Source of the DNA: Saccoglossus kowalevskii
Lineage: Eukaryota; Hemichordata; Enteropneusta; Harrimaniidae
Direction of reading: 5' to 3'
NCBI RefSeq assembly: GCF_000003605.2
Contig: NW_003149770.1
Coordinates: 143,967-177,360, forward strand
DNA: 33,394 bases
Positions 1 through 10,689 of the stretch are shown one piece after another. Under the pieces are notes generated by a model, which worked only from the letters and a program-made list of their open reading frames with translations, was not told the origin of the DNA and did not search any database. How positions within the stretch are numbered: position 1 is the stretch's first letter; the number at the start of each line of letters is the position of its first letter. The position numbers and the translations under genes were made by a program.

Positions 1-320
1 CCGTGTAAGCAATGTAGAACTTAGACATATTGTAGATAATATCAGTACAGCCGTGTAAGCAATGTGGTAGTTAGATATATTGTAGATAATATCAGTACAG
101 CCGTGTAAGCAATGTGGTAGTTAGATATATTGTAGATAATATCAGTATAGCCGTGTATGCAATGTAGTAGTTAGACATATTGTAGATAATATCAGTATAG
201 CCGTGTAAGCAATGTAGTAGTTAGACATATTGTAGATAATACAAGTATAGCCGTGTAAGCAATGTAGTAGTTAGACATATTGTAGATAATACAAGTATAG
301 CCGTGTATTCAACGTAGTAG
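1..320. repeat. 50-bp tandem repeat array (6.4 copies)
   Basis: Six units of exactly 50 bp begin at 1, 51, 101, 151, 201 and 251, each starting CCGTGTAAGC (or CCGTGTATGC). A seventh, broken unit starts at 301 and loses similarity after about 320. Units differ by one to five substitutions (TCAGTACAG versus AAGTATAG ends, GGTAG versus AGTAG). Copies 5 and 6 are identical to each other, which points to recent local duplication. The array is cut by the window edge, so its true length is unknown. It encodes nothing convincing on either strand. Confidence 0.97.
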
Positions 321-726
321 TCATCAATTATAATATAGTGCATTATAACGTTATTTTGTTTAATTATAAAAATTGCCAGCGTATTGTCGCAAACCATGAG
401 CATCTAAAAGTACATAATAACGTCAACTTTGATCGTCGATCAAATACAATTGTATCAGACCTACGGGTTTACATATACTCATGACATATTGTTATTTGAA
501 ATTATGTTCTAATAAGTGTACAGTATACAATAATGCATTATTATTATTCGTGATCATAATATAAAAAGTTTGGACCACAAATTAATTGCCGTTGACTAAT
601 TTGAATGTTTGTGATTTATCACGATTGGTTGGATTGAATTGCTTGATTTGTTATATCAATAGAAATTGGCAACTTGGCTTCAAATTAGCCTGTATAATAA
701 CACGCCTGCATGTATTTAGGTTTCCA
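321..726. other. non-coding 3' flank of the DED gene
   Basis: This AT-rich stretch lies between the tandem array and the stop codon of the minus-strand DED gene. I see no conserved frame, RNA gene or mobile element here. It probably holds the 3' UTR of the DED gene. Confidence 0.5.
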
Positions 727-1176
727 TCAACATGAAAGGAGTCTATACGAACCGGCTAGGCATTTATCCTCATAATTTTGAACAAGATCAATAAGGTCAT
801 CTCTTTCCACGATTTTGAATAATTCGCTGAGAAAAGACAAGTTCGAGTCAGTTATCTTGCCATGTTCTTGCAGAGCTACAATCCAGTCAGATGCATCTTC
901 TAGTGTCTCTCGCTTCTTCTCCAATAAAAAGTCACAACACAGATTTCGGAGACGTTTGAATAGATCTGTATAAAGAAAGGCATAAACTCATATAATCAAA
1001 GTTTGAAAGTAATCGGATAATTAAAGTTGTTCACAGAAAACAAACAAACAATAAAACGATCTTTCCCTTTATCTACAATACTGGTATTAGAAAATAATGT
1101 AAAATTCTGTATTACCTTCCCCAACTTTTTTCCCAATTTTATCTGCGAAAGCAGTGAATGGTGAAATCCCTGCCAT
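727..1176 (-). CDS. single death effector domain (DED) protein, two coding exons
   Basis: Coding exon 1 runs 1176 to 1116 and exon 2 runs 965 to 727, stop included. The donor GTAATAC at 1115 and acceptor TTTCTTTATACAG ending at 966 join in phase 1 to give a 99-residue protein. A further acceptor (TTCTTTTTTCAG ending at 1219) puts the start codon in an exon beginning at 1218. An in-frame TAG upstream of the ATG supports this start. The protein is essentially one six-helix DED: FTAFADKIGKKV and GEDLFKRLRNLC fit helices 1-2, WIVALQEHGKIT fits helix 3, NLSFLSELFKIV fits helices 4-5, and ERDDLIDLV carries the RxDL motif typical of FADD, caspase-8 and c-FLIP DEDs. No caspase or death domain follows. 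DED proteins assemble death-receptor and inflammatory complexes in the cytosol. A DED-only protein could act as an adaptor or decoy, which is inference. A longer isoform spliced before the stop is possible. Confidence 0.8.
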
Positions 1177-1218
1177 CTTCTCAAATTTCTATTATGAAAT
1201 ATTACTCGAACTGGTACT

Positions 1219-3786
1219 CTGAAAAAAGAATAGATTTTAGATATGCGTGTAAATAAGCGGTATATGCATTAAAGAGTTATGCAGCAGTGCCATGTTAACC
1301 ATTTACATGCTGAAAAAGTTTGTGTTTGAGTGGTAGATTGAATAGATCTAATAAAAAAAAGCTTGATTTTTGCAAACTATCCGCTGGTCAAAATTATTAA
1401 AATTGCAGCTTTGTCAGCGCGCACTATGTAATGATTCAGTAATTTAGACAGATATATCATGGCCTCCCGTGGGCTCATTAAGCCAACCTGGCATTACTAA
1501 ATAATATTAAGGTATGCCCTTAACACTTGTAGCATTTTGAATTAACAATTACTCTTTTCTTCCTCTTGTGTCAATCTTTGCTTTACACTGTAACCAAAAG
1601 AGACCACAAATCCGTTTGCTTGAGTTTGTTTAAATACATATTTGTACATTTCATTTGCACATGAATCCAACCAGCTAAACAACGAACGCAGTGGCAAAAT
1701 TCTTAAATAAGTGGGTAAGTCGAACGTGTGTAAGATGATGAATGACTCCAGGTTACGTGGGCATTAATACAAAATTTGAAAAATGTTGTTCAATCGGTTA
1801 TTAGGATATACTCCTTTCAGGTTGAATTTTTTTTTATGGAAAGGCAAAAGTGCGAAGCTGTAAAAGTACGATTAGAATAGTATTTATGCGAATTCATGAG
1901 AGTACAGAGTGAACTGTTGCTGTGTAATTCTTGCAGACTGTTTGTAAATCGAGTTGTTATTTGAAGGTTTCAAACTCAGTGAAATTTGAATGAATTTATT
2001 TGAACATTATATTATTGAAATGTAGGTGTTTCATGGCTTGTCAACATATGTCTTATTTGACCGACAGTATAAGACATCTGTATATTAAAGGGAAAGTCTA
2101 CCTTAATAATACCAGGAAGTGCAAAGTCCTAAGGTACAACTGACAAAACGTTTACATGGTATGTTCATATAAAGTTATACCACAGAACACATTTTCATGT
2201 TTCTGACATTGTAACAACCATATTCTACTCATATAACATGTAAATAAAATAGTTGGTTTACCTTAGGTTAGGCGGTCCACGTTCATATTGAAAACGGCAT
2301 TTAGTGAGCAGGAAATATTGACGTCACAGGACCACTGTAAAACGAGATGGGTTAAAAGTTAATAATTAACTTATCAGTTACAATCATGACTAGTCAGGGC
2401 GCTGTGAAATAAGCAGGCAGCATGCACCTAGTGTAGGTCAACTAAATACCATATACGATTACCCCGTGAGCATTACGTAATGAGTAACAATATGAGGATA
2501 AGTGCCTTATATTCACCTGTGTGTTTCATTATGATTAATTTCAGTTTCGACTAAAAACAGATACTAAAATGGTAATGATTCATCTTTTCTCGCATTTGAA
2601 AAAGAAGTAAATTAACAGTGACTTTAATCTTCTCATACTACAGATAGAGGGATAATTGTTTAAAAATAGGACTGAAGAATGTATGTTACTCCTGTACTTT
2701 TGTCTGTAAACATTGATGTAATAATAAACAATAACGCAGTGAAAATAAAATAGAGCTGCTTGTACAATCATCATGTCATCACAATGCGTTGGAATGCTAA
2801 CTCCAGGTGTAAGAATATAACAACAATAATATAATATTGTATATAAAAGTTACCACATACTGACATAGACAATTGAATGCAATTGTCATACTAGTCATGT
2901 GGGCGGCCGGATTAGTGGCTTATATTGAGTGGTTTGTAAAATATTGCAATTGTAATAACCACACAAATTAGCCTAAATAACATCACACAGTGAGATTCTT
3001 AAAATATTGTTTGGCTGCCTACATTAAAAGACAGACGGCATGAATTAGCTTAATACAAATTAATTGCTCTGTTTTATCTTTTTATCTGCTCCCATGGTAA
3101 CGTACATTTCATGTCATCAACATATATTGCGCTCAAAACAAAACGTGTGGCGATATTGTTTGTTACAGGGTTGTGATCGTGAAGAACTAGTTGTACTATA
3201 AGTCTAAATACGTGTGGTACGCTTGATCAATTTATGAACATTATATTTGTAGGATAACGTATATTTCACCACAACGTACGCACCCAATATGTTCACTTAA
3301 AATAGAGTTGCTTCCTAAAGCAGCTTTTCCCAACACGCATTTACCATTCGCAATACAATAACAATATAATAATTTGGGATAACCAAATTCTAACTTGGAA
3401 TATTAATCATATTTATACAGCTGCATACTAGTAACAAATTTCATTAACAGACCGTCTATGATAACATCAAATTCACTTGAACTTGGGACATACTTTACTA
3501 ATAAAAAATAAATTGATTCCATGAATTGGAGAAGTTATTCGGTATTATGGAATAAAAGGTCGCTTTATCACAAGTTACACACGTTTAACGAAAGACACGT
3601 TAAAAAGACGTGAACGCGCATCTAAATGTGGTTGATGACTAACTGTCATAAATTGGCGTGACACTACTAAGGCAGCACAATTTGTTAGTGAAATAAGTAC
3701 GTACTTAGATTATAATCAAATATTCGGTGGAATTAATGCAGAAGCCTGTGAGCAAACATTTCATTTGATATCAAGATTCCAACACG
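1219..3786. other. 2.5-kb AT-rich region without recognisable gene
   Basis: The start of this stretch is probably the 5' UTR intron of the DED gene on the minus strand. I see no conserved protein frame. The only structure noted is a short perfect hairpin at 2868-2887 (8-bp arms GACAATTG and CAATTGTC, 4-nt loop). A 64-codon frame at 2580-2774 (-) is low complexity and unconvincing. Confidence 0.5.
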
Positions 3787-3898
3787 TTGTACGACATACG
3801 AATTCTGTATTATTATGTAATCATTTGCAAAACACTCTGTTTGTTATGGGGTTATATACACATATTTAAAATATCCTTCAAAACATTGCTGGTTTCAG

Positions 3899-4176
3899 AT
3901 AGTGATCCTGATCATCACCAAACTGTAATGGGTTCTTCCAAGGGCGAAGACACGCCTCTTGTAAAAACTTCAGAACAATCTGTAATATTACTTACAGCCA
4001 AACCAGCGCTAACGAAACAATACGTTAGCTTTTTACACTATGTACATGAAGACAAAAGGAAAAAACTGCAAATTTTCAGACTTCGGGTCTTGGTTCTGTA
4101 CGCCTGTATATTCATTTACCCAAACCATAATTTTATTGAATTTAACTATATACTGTTTAAATTGAACTGCATTTAA
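3899..4176 (+). CDS. possible exon of unknown protein (weak)
   Basis: A frame that opens at 3787 changes character after a plausible acceptor, TTGCTGGTTTCAG, ending at 3898. From there it encodes a hydrophilic stretch (SDSDPDHHQTVMGSSKGEDT, then PLVKTSEQ and HYVHEDKRKKLQ) before becoming hydrophobic AT-rich noise and stopping at 4176. An internal ATG at 3928 could be a start. I do not recognise the family. The opposite strand also shows a donor-like GTAAGTAAT here, so the coding strand is not certain. It lies about 330 bp upstream of the DPAGT1 start and could instead be promoter or 5' UTR sequence. Confidence 0.2.
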
Positions 4177-4503
4177 ATTGCATTTCTTATTTATTTCTTA
4201 ACTTTATACCAATCAACATCCAAATTACGATACGATTGCAATACATGCTGTTTTTATGCTACTCTCCACTAGCTTGTCGTTCTCTCCCGTACACGTGTAA
4301 AGCAATTGAGGTCAGAGGTCACCAGTCATGCGTTACAAGTTTGACCCTGGACAGGTCACGAACAGCTGATTACAACAGAAATCAAACAAGACGACGTGTT
4401 CGTTTGTATATTTCGTTAAAATCGTTCGAGTTTTGGAATATTTTACGTTCGTTTAAGGTAACCGTTGTTTGTGCTGGAATTGTAACGAATTGCTGTATCA
4501 ACG

Positions 4504-4646
4504 ATGAATTGGCCGCTTCTTATCAACATTGCATTGTCAACAGCTGTGTTCCCGGCTACGTTTATCATCATTCCAATTTTCTACCAGGTCTTTATTGACG
4601 CTGGTATGTTTGGACGTGATCTAAACAAAACATCAAAAGCAAAAGT
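4504..4646 (+). CDS. DPAGT1: DPAGT1 first coding exon (UDP-GlcNAc:dolichyl-P GlcNAc-1-P transferase)
   Basis: DPAGT1 (ALG7) catalyses the first step of N-glycosylation, moving GlcNAc-1-phosphate from UDP-GlcNAc to dolichyl phosphate in the ER membrane. The exon encodes 47 residues from an ATG: MNWPLLINIALS, then a hydrophobic first transmembrane segment (PATFIIIPIFYQVFI), then GMFGRDLNKTSKAK. The LIN start, the transmembrane helix and the (G)xDLNKTS motif match the family N-terminus. A consensus donor GTAAGT starts at 4647, and the exon ends in phase 2 on GT, so valine or a similar residue follows. The upstream 270 bp are probably promoter and 5' UTR. The following exons, which should carry the conserved GVISG loop and the catalytic Asp-rich loops, are not found before the terminal exons at 5860. 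This exon therefore starts either a gutted gene or a misassembled locus. Confidence 0.75.
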
Positions 4647-5859
4647 GTAAGTATTTATGTTAGTGATGCATGGTTACAAAGGTACTAGCTAGTAATAGTC
4701 CCATCAGCAGCAAAAGTGACTTGAACTATTGTCTGTTAAAACGCCTCCATGCCACCACGAGTCATTTCATACAATTATAATACCCTTGTAGTTGTAAAAC
4801 TTAGGCAACTCTCCCGTTTTGCAAGCCCTTGCTCAACTAATATTTATTTTCGTGGGGGTTATTAAAAAACAAAAGAGCTCAGGTAAGAATTCCATGAAAG
4901 AGAATATCATCGTTGCACCTTCTAGTCTAATGTGATATATAATACTATTATGAGGTTATTATCAGATTACCACACGAAGTGTGCATGAAGTGCATAGATT
5001 TTGTGGTATTTTTGTGATGACATAAGTAAATATAGCTTTTCCTGCATACATGTAATGATCAACATGCTGCAACCTTTGTTGAAAATAGTTCCGCACTGGA
5101 AAGAGCCGGATTTGGTTGCTATGTAGACAGCAACTTTGATAAATTCTTCAACATAGTCATATAGGGAATGATAAATTATCTGCGTTTCGTAGATTAGCAG
5201 ATAATTGCTATCTATTCGTATGTAAATTATTCAGGTGCCATTTCATCTTCTCCGATTGGTTAGTGGCTAAGTAGCCAGGTGCTCATGAGTATATAGTAAG
5301 AAGATCATTCTATTGTATTCAGTCTCGGTTGCAAACAGCTCACGATGTATTTTTTTATTTTAATACATGCATGTAAAGTTTTCTTTATATGGATGACGCC
5401 TGACGTTCACCCCTTGTACATCTCACATTGCGTCGGGTACAGGTTTACAGATGTTTTTCTCCCTTGACGGGTTTTTATATCTGTTTTTTCCTGGGCGGTC
5501 GATGTATTCACGATGGGGGTTTGGCATCAATTTTGTATATATTTACATATGTAAGGGGGAATAAATAAACGTTGTAATAAACGCGTGTGACTCATGGGTG
5601 CTGCAACTACCGTATACCGCATTTTATGTTTGTTGTGTAATTTGTATGAATAATTGCTGTTGAGTATAGATTAAACACAACAGGAAGATTCAGTTCAATA
5701 TGATAAATTTGTTTTGTCAGATTAGCACAGTGGAGGAATTAGTAACAATTAGTACTTTGCAGCTGTTTGAGCTTTTGGAGTGCCTTCTAATTCTGGAGTT
5801 TAGTCACATACTGATAGCAGACAGCAAATAGCAATCTAATGACTATTATTTTTTCACAG
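4647..5859. other. interval between DPAGT1 first and late exons
   Basis: This 1.2-kb interval should contain most DPAGT1 exons but shows none of their motifs. It contains a perfect 10-bp inverted repeat (AATTATCTGC at 5174-5183, GCAGATAATT at 5197-5206). A promoter and poly(A)-like module follows, described separately. Confidence 0.55.
5160..5620 (+). mobile_element. possible solo LTR-like module
   Basis: In order, this holds a 10-bp inverted repeat near 5174-5206, a TATA-like GAGTATATAGTA near 5287, a GC-richer transcribed-looking segment with runs such as GGGCGGTCG, and a poly(A) signal AATAAATAAA at 5560-5569. The spacing of TATA box to AATAAA resembles an LTR. I cannot place TG...CA ends or a target-site duplication, and no internal retroelement sequence is attached. 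It could also be an unrelated promoter or gene end. Confidence 0.25.
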
Positions 5860-6214
5860 GTATGATTCAAAGACAAACAAACTTGGAATGAGTTACAGTA
5901 GATTTAAACCTACAGAACTGAAACCCCTTGGTTCATTACATTTTTATCTGTTTAGTCCAATTTGATTAGTGCAGATTAATTACAACGTTGGTAAAGATGG
6001 AGAATATTTTGAGTGCAATACCCTCACAAGTTTGTCATGAAAATACATGTTCCAACCTATGAACAAACACTAACAGTTTATCTTTTAATAATACAGGTGG
6101 GTGAATGATTTTATTTTTATTTATTTCTCGTAAGAAAAACAAGCACTCACCCATTTACAGAATACAACACTAAACAAAATTGTGCAATACAAATTGTATT
6201 CAAAAATTTCATGA
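5860..6214 (+). pseudogene. DPAGT1: DPAGT1 terminal exons with nonsense codon and frameshift
   Basis: The penultimate exon (5860-6096) follows acceptor TTTTTTCACAG. It encodes YDSKTNKLGMSYSRFK, which matches the family's conserved KTGKLEMSYSKFK region. After PTELKPLG the frame keeps the expected spacing but has a TGA at 5963-5965 where the family commonly has arginine, consistent with CGA to TGA. It resumes through KDGEYFECNTLT. A one-base shift then moves the reading frame to VMKIHVPTYEQTLTVYLLIIQ, which matches the cytosolic loop and start of the last membrane helix, and ends at donor GTGGGT. A probable last exon (6161-6214, after CCATTTACAG) encodes IVQYKLYSKIS and a stop, resembling the short RYQL-containing tail. 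The conserved introns argue against a processed copy. Nonsense codon, frameshift and missing middle exons indicate a decayed gene, unless assembly errors are involved. Confidence 0.7.
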
Positions 6215-6579
6215 TTGATCTCTAAAAAGATTAAGCCATCAAGTGAGTAGTATTATTCGAGCGTCAAAACTGAATACATTGTGAAAAAAATGGCAAAGAA
6301 TATAAAAATGAATAACATTTATAATAACCCTGTAATTCTATATGATAAAAAATATGGATTTGAAGAAAAACATTGCATCTAAAAATATCTACACCCTACA
6401 AATGAGGTAAGGTGAAATAATTTACAAAGACAAACGTTTGTCATAGTCTGAGAATAATTTCCTTTTTTTAAACACAAATATTTTTAAATGTCCTTCACTA
6501 TTAACAAGTTAATGTTGACAAGGACTCCAGACTTGTGTCAGTTCAAAAAAAAATTATTAGTGAGCTTAAGAAAAACGTG
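6215..6579. other. non-coding AT-rich stretch
   Basis: Nothing recognisable is seen between the DPAGT1 terminal exon and the first copy of the triplicated block. Confidence 0.5.
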
Positions 6580-8060
6580 TAATTTTGTAGTTTTTGGGTT
6601 ATTTAATTAAGTAGAAATTATAAAATTATTTCCCCAAAGAAAAATAGTTTATACTTTTTTTCAAAATTTAAATGTCATTTACAATGATACAACTTTATTT
6701 TGAAAACAAATTGTATTCCTTTATGAGAAAATGTCCCCATTAACAAATGTAACTTAAAATAATAAAGTTTGACTGACTAGCTTCTCAATAAATATTAGAG
6801 TTAGACTAGATTTATTCATATCATGTAGGTTGTTGTGATTAGTAAAAGACAAACATTTGTTAGATCCCTGTTAGATAAAATTTGACCTTAGATAGCATTA
6901 TATCACTTGCATGCACAGGATAGTAGAAGTATACAACGGTACACAATTGTTTGTGACATGACTGCAGTGTGTGGTGATACAAATACCTGTGTTGTTCTTT
7001 TACTTTACGACTTTGGGTGCAAAGATTACATATATGACTGTTCTGTGGAGTGTTCTACTTGATTTAGAAGCAGATCAATTTAAATTTCAAAATTTCTCTC
7101 ATATATTTTTTAGTTGATCAATACAGCTTCAGAAAAGTATTAGATGTTTAGATGTGATCAACCAAAGTTTCCTTGACCCCGACTATGAAGTCAAAATAAA
7201 ACATGATTTTTGTATTTAACATTTCACAAACACTAACCAGTCTGTGAAAATATATTTCAGGTTTTGTATTTTACATATTCTAATACATGACAGATATGTA
7301 TGTCTGAGAATCCATGCTAATCATTTGTTCAGTTGTTCAGTTACCTATAGGAAAAATCAGATAAAATTATTAATATAAAAAAAATATGTTGTCATACTTA
7401 ATAATACAATGTGGACATAACTTAGATATGTCACAAACCACTGGATATTTTACAAAATATCCTATCAGATCTAATAGAATTTTTTGTTAATTTAATTTAG
7501 CTTGATTATATCAGTCACCACAGTCTTCTTCTTTGTCTTTGACCAGGCAAATTCCTGTCCTGGCTTGATGATGTCTCTGACCCTGACCCGGACATTATTA
7601 TATATTCTGTTGAATCATAACATACTAGTAGTACTCCTATTAGACACAATTGTCTAAGGTAATCAACAGATGTAATGTTTAGATATTAACCAGTTTTCTT
7701 GGCCCTCCATTCCATTGGCCCACCCTGTCTGGCAGAAAAAAAGTATTAAAAGTCTTAATTTATCCTTCAAGTTATCCAATGTTTTCAGGAAATCCTTCTT
7801 TCAAACTTGGTGTTTAAAAATTAATAATTATGTAACACTTTTGAAAAAAAAGTATTCAATTTTTTCATGTAATCGATATTATAAGAGTATGCCCATAATG
7901 TTAATTTGAAATAAAACGCTTGTTGTCACCAGTCTATTTGTTGGAAAAAACTTTGTTTATGTTAGTGAATGGCATCTATTTACCAGCCTAATAATCATTG
8001 GTTCTCATGCAGGAGTTATAATGTATGCACTAGGTTTGAAATATTCTAGTTGCTGACATA
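6580..8060. repeat. triplicated block, copy A
   Basis: This is the first of three diverged direct copies. Shared landmarks are AAATTTGACCTTAGATAGCA (about 6878), CTTTGGGTGC (7011), GATCAATACAG (about 7114), GACTATGAAGT (about 7180), TTGGCCCTCCATTCCA (about 7699) and GTTGTCACCAG (about 7922). The minus-strand exon that is open in copy B (9169-9378) is present at about 7690-7830 but broken by stops and indels. At the counterpart of the other exon, copy A keeps a donor-like GGCTG|GTAAAT on the minus strand near 7980, which is missing from copy B. Confidence 0.8.
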
Positions 8061-9168
8061 AAAACTATACATTCAATATTTCATTTTGCATACATGTATT
8101 CACTAAATTTAATTTACTTATTTAACTAATTGCAAAATTAGCAAAAATAAAATCTGGAAAAGAATTCACATTTTCGCTGTCTTTGATTATTTCTTTCAAT
8201 GTTTTTCTAGCAATATTATATACAGCTTATAAAAATCCAGGCAAATCAGCGACATGACTTTAAAACAAATAGCAAATAACAAATAGCAATTTGATTTGTT
8301 TTTGTAGCTTTTTGGTGTTTTCCTTTAACCTTTCACCACCAGTTCAAATTTTATAACAAATTCAAAAAAATACTCCTGTATATAGTCTAGTCTCTAATTT
8401 CCTTCAGATAATTGGGACAAAAATAGCTAAATTTTGGACAGACAAAATTCTGTCTGTTGGCTCAAAAAATAGAGTTCATTTCCAGATATATTAAAAAATA
8501 TAAGGAAAAATTTAGGCGAGAAGTCTGGCGGTGAAAGGGTCAGGTGGAAGTTATAAAAATTATCTCCCCCATGAAAATTGGTTATTCTTCAAATTTAACT
8601 CCTCAATAATTTTCAGAGCATGAACTAGATATGACTTCGTGTTCACACCGTGTAGTTTGCGGTGCGGTGAAGGACAAGAAGTTATTTGACCCCCGTTAGA
8701 TTAAATTTGACCTTAGATAGCATTCCAGCGCCTGCATGGTATGCTATGCTACGTACACAGTTGTTTGTGACAGGACTTCACTGTATGGCTATATAAATAC
8801 CTGTGTTGTCCCTTTACTTTATGACTTTGGGTGCAAAGATTACATGAATAATGATTCTGTGAGGCTTTCTACTTGAATCAAGACATTGACAGAATGGAAG
8901 GTTATTTTTACAGATCAATTTAAAATTCAAAATTCATATATTTTTAGATGATCAATACAGTTTCAGAAAAGTATTAGGAACATTATCTTTAGATGTGATC
9001 ACAAATATTGAACAGGCAAACTAAAGTTTTCTTGACCTCGACTATGAAGTTTATGGGGCAAAATAAAAGTTGTGTTTTTAACAAACAACCAATCTGTGAA
9101 AATATATTTCAGCTTTTATTTTTTACATATTTTAATACATGACACATATGTATGTCTAAGAATCCTTG

Positions 9169-9378
9169 CTATTCGTTGTTACATTTTAACCAGTTTTTAA
9201 GATGTAAGACATGATTGGCCCTCCATTCCACTGGCCCACGCTGTCTGGCTACAACAGTATTAAAAGCCTCAATGTATCTTTCAAAATATCCAATGTTTTC
9301 AGGAAATCTATTTCTCAAACTAGGTAGTGTGTCTTGGTTGTATGAGTATATTTTTATGAAAATTTCTCTCAAAAACAT
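9169..9378 (-). CDS. open exon of unknown gene in copy B
   Basis: The frame reads from about FLREIFIKIYSYNQDTLPSL through RNRFPENIGYFERYIEAFNT and RQRGPVEWRANHVLHLKNWL to a stop at 9169. It is rich in charged and aromatic residues, unlike the surrounding AT-rich noise. Copy A at 7690-7830 holds the same sequence with in-frame stops and shifts. That suggests this exon descends from a real coding exon. The 5' boundary is unclear (perhaps after TGTTTTTGAG). I do not recognise the family. There is no transmembrane segment. Confidence 0.4.
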   Translation of the reverse strand: MFLREIFIKIYSYNQDTLPSLRNRFPENIGYFERYIEAFNTVVARQRGPVEWRANHVLHLKNWLKCNNE

Positions 9379-9536
9379 TAATTCGTACTTGTGTTATTAA
9401 TTATGTAACGCTTTTGAATACAAAAAGTTTTCCATTTTTTAACATCATCGATACTTGTAGGAGTATACACAGAATGTTGTCACCAGCCTAGTTTTTGAGA
9501 AAACTGTTGTTGTTGTAGTGAATTGCATCCATTTTG

Positions 9537-9607
9537 TCAGCCTAATAACCATCGGTTCCTATGTAGTTTTATAATGTGTGATGTCACCTCGTGGTTGGTG
9601 GGAGTAT
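9537..9607 (-). CDS. possible upstream exon of the same unknown gene
   Basis: After the minus-strand acceptor ATTTTTTTCTAAATCCAG (ending at 9608) the frame encodes TPTNHEVTSHIIKLHRNRWL and LG, then TGA at 9537. Copy A has the related sequence near 7985-8050, ending at a consensus donor GTAAAT where copy B has GACAAA. An ancestral donor may therefore be lost here, leaving the frame to run into the stop. This exon lies about 160 bp upstream, in the minus direction, of the open frame at 9378. Confidence 0.3.
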
Positions 9608-9640
9608 CTGGATTTAGAAAAAAATATTCTATTTTGCCTT

Positions 9641-10689
9641 TTCTCACATACAGTACAGTAAGACATGAAATCATTCTGAATTTTGTAACCATGGAATTGT
9701 ATACACTGGCTTAATGCACACTTTATATTTTCAATAATTATTTTTAAACACATTTTGTTTCCCAAATTATCTTTTTAATTATGTCCATTTTTAAAATTCT
9801 AAAATGCCACTTTGAGCGAAATTACTATTGCTGTTGAAACAGATTTTAGGTATGTACTCATTTCCTGTTTTAATGTGGTTGATCGAGTCGTTCACTTAAA
9901 AAATCAATACACAGGTGAAACTGTGGTCAAACTAGAATATCAGAATAATACAAATTATGGTTTTGTAACTTGGGTGTATAAAAGTTTATATGCGTTGATA
10001 AGATATGTATGTTTACCATGGCTTGCAAGAAATAGCGTGTATTAATGTAACTGTCAAAAGTATTTGTCAAGATGCAAGGTCAAAGGTGATGTGATGTGTG
10101 TTAATCTTACTCATTTACTGCTTTTATAATGTAAAACATAGTGTAACAATTGCAACCTTGCTCATTGATAATCATGATTATTGTACTACACTGGTACTGG
10201 TAATAAGGCCCCCTTTTTTAACTCCGCTGTCATTGTAGATAGCAGAGCGAAGCTGATCGCATAGTTGATTGTCAGTTGTCATCCTTCAACAATTGCATTT
10301 TTGGCGAATATATTTGTTAAAAAAATGATATTTTCACCTTTTTCTTTAGAGCTACCAGCCTGATTGCTTTGATATTTTAAATTTAAGCACCTTTGCTGGA
10401 CTTTCATCAGATTAGTTCATTTTGTGCTAATATGATCAATTCTCAATTTTTGCCAAATATTTTTGTAATTTTGGGTGAAAAAAAATTCGAATTGTTCTTG
10501 AACACTAACCCCATTGATTTGATATTTGAGGTGTACATTATTTATTCACTGAAATTATGTTGACATTGTCTCAACAGCTATAACTACGCTACTTTTTTGT
10601 GAGTTAACCACATTTTGTCTTATGTATGTGCGTGTTCGACCTTGCTACCACAAGTTTCTTGTTGGACAACGGACCTATTTCGACCATCA
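9641..10689. other. spacer between copies B and C
   Basis: This is AT-rich sequence with no recognised gene. A 77-codon plus-strand frame at 9812-10045 has no splice or family support. Confidence 0.5.

Larger units (their letters stand above)
8260..9640. repeat. triplicated block, copy B
   Basis: The landmarks repeat in the same order: AAATTTGACCTTAGATAGCA (about 8704), CTTTGGGTGC (8825), GATCAATACAG (about 8950), GACTATGAAGT (about 9040), TTGGCCCTCCATTCCA (about 9213) and GTTGTCACCAG (about 9477). Offsets from copy A are about 1.55 to 1.8 kb, varying with indels. This copy keeps the only open protein-coding exons of the block. Confidence 0.8.

Noticed and set aside
1-320. CRISPR-like array
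   Set aside because: Units are contiguous 50-bp repeats with no unique spacers, in a eukaryotic context.
4236-4598. 120-codon plus-strand frame overlapping the DPAGT1 first exon
   Set aside because: It is out of frame with the recognised exon and has no protein-like motif. The region is better read as 5' UTR plus exon 1.
9812-10045. 77-codon plus-strand frame
   Set aside because: No family resemblance, no splice signals, and it falls in the spacer between repeat copies.
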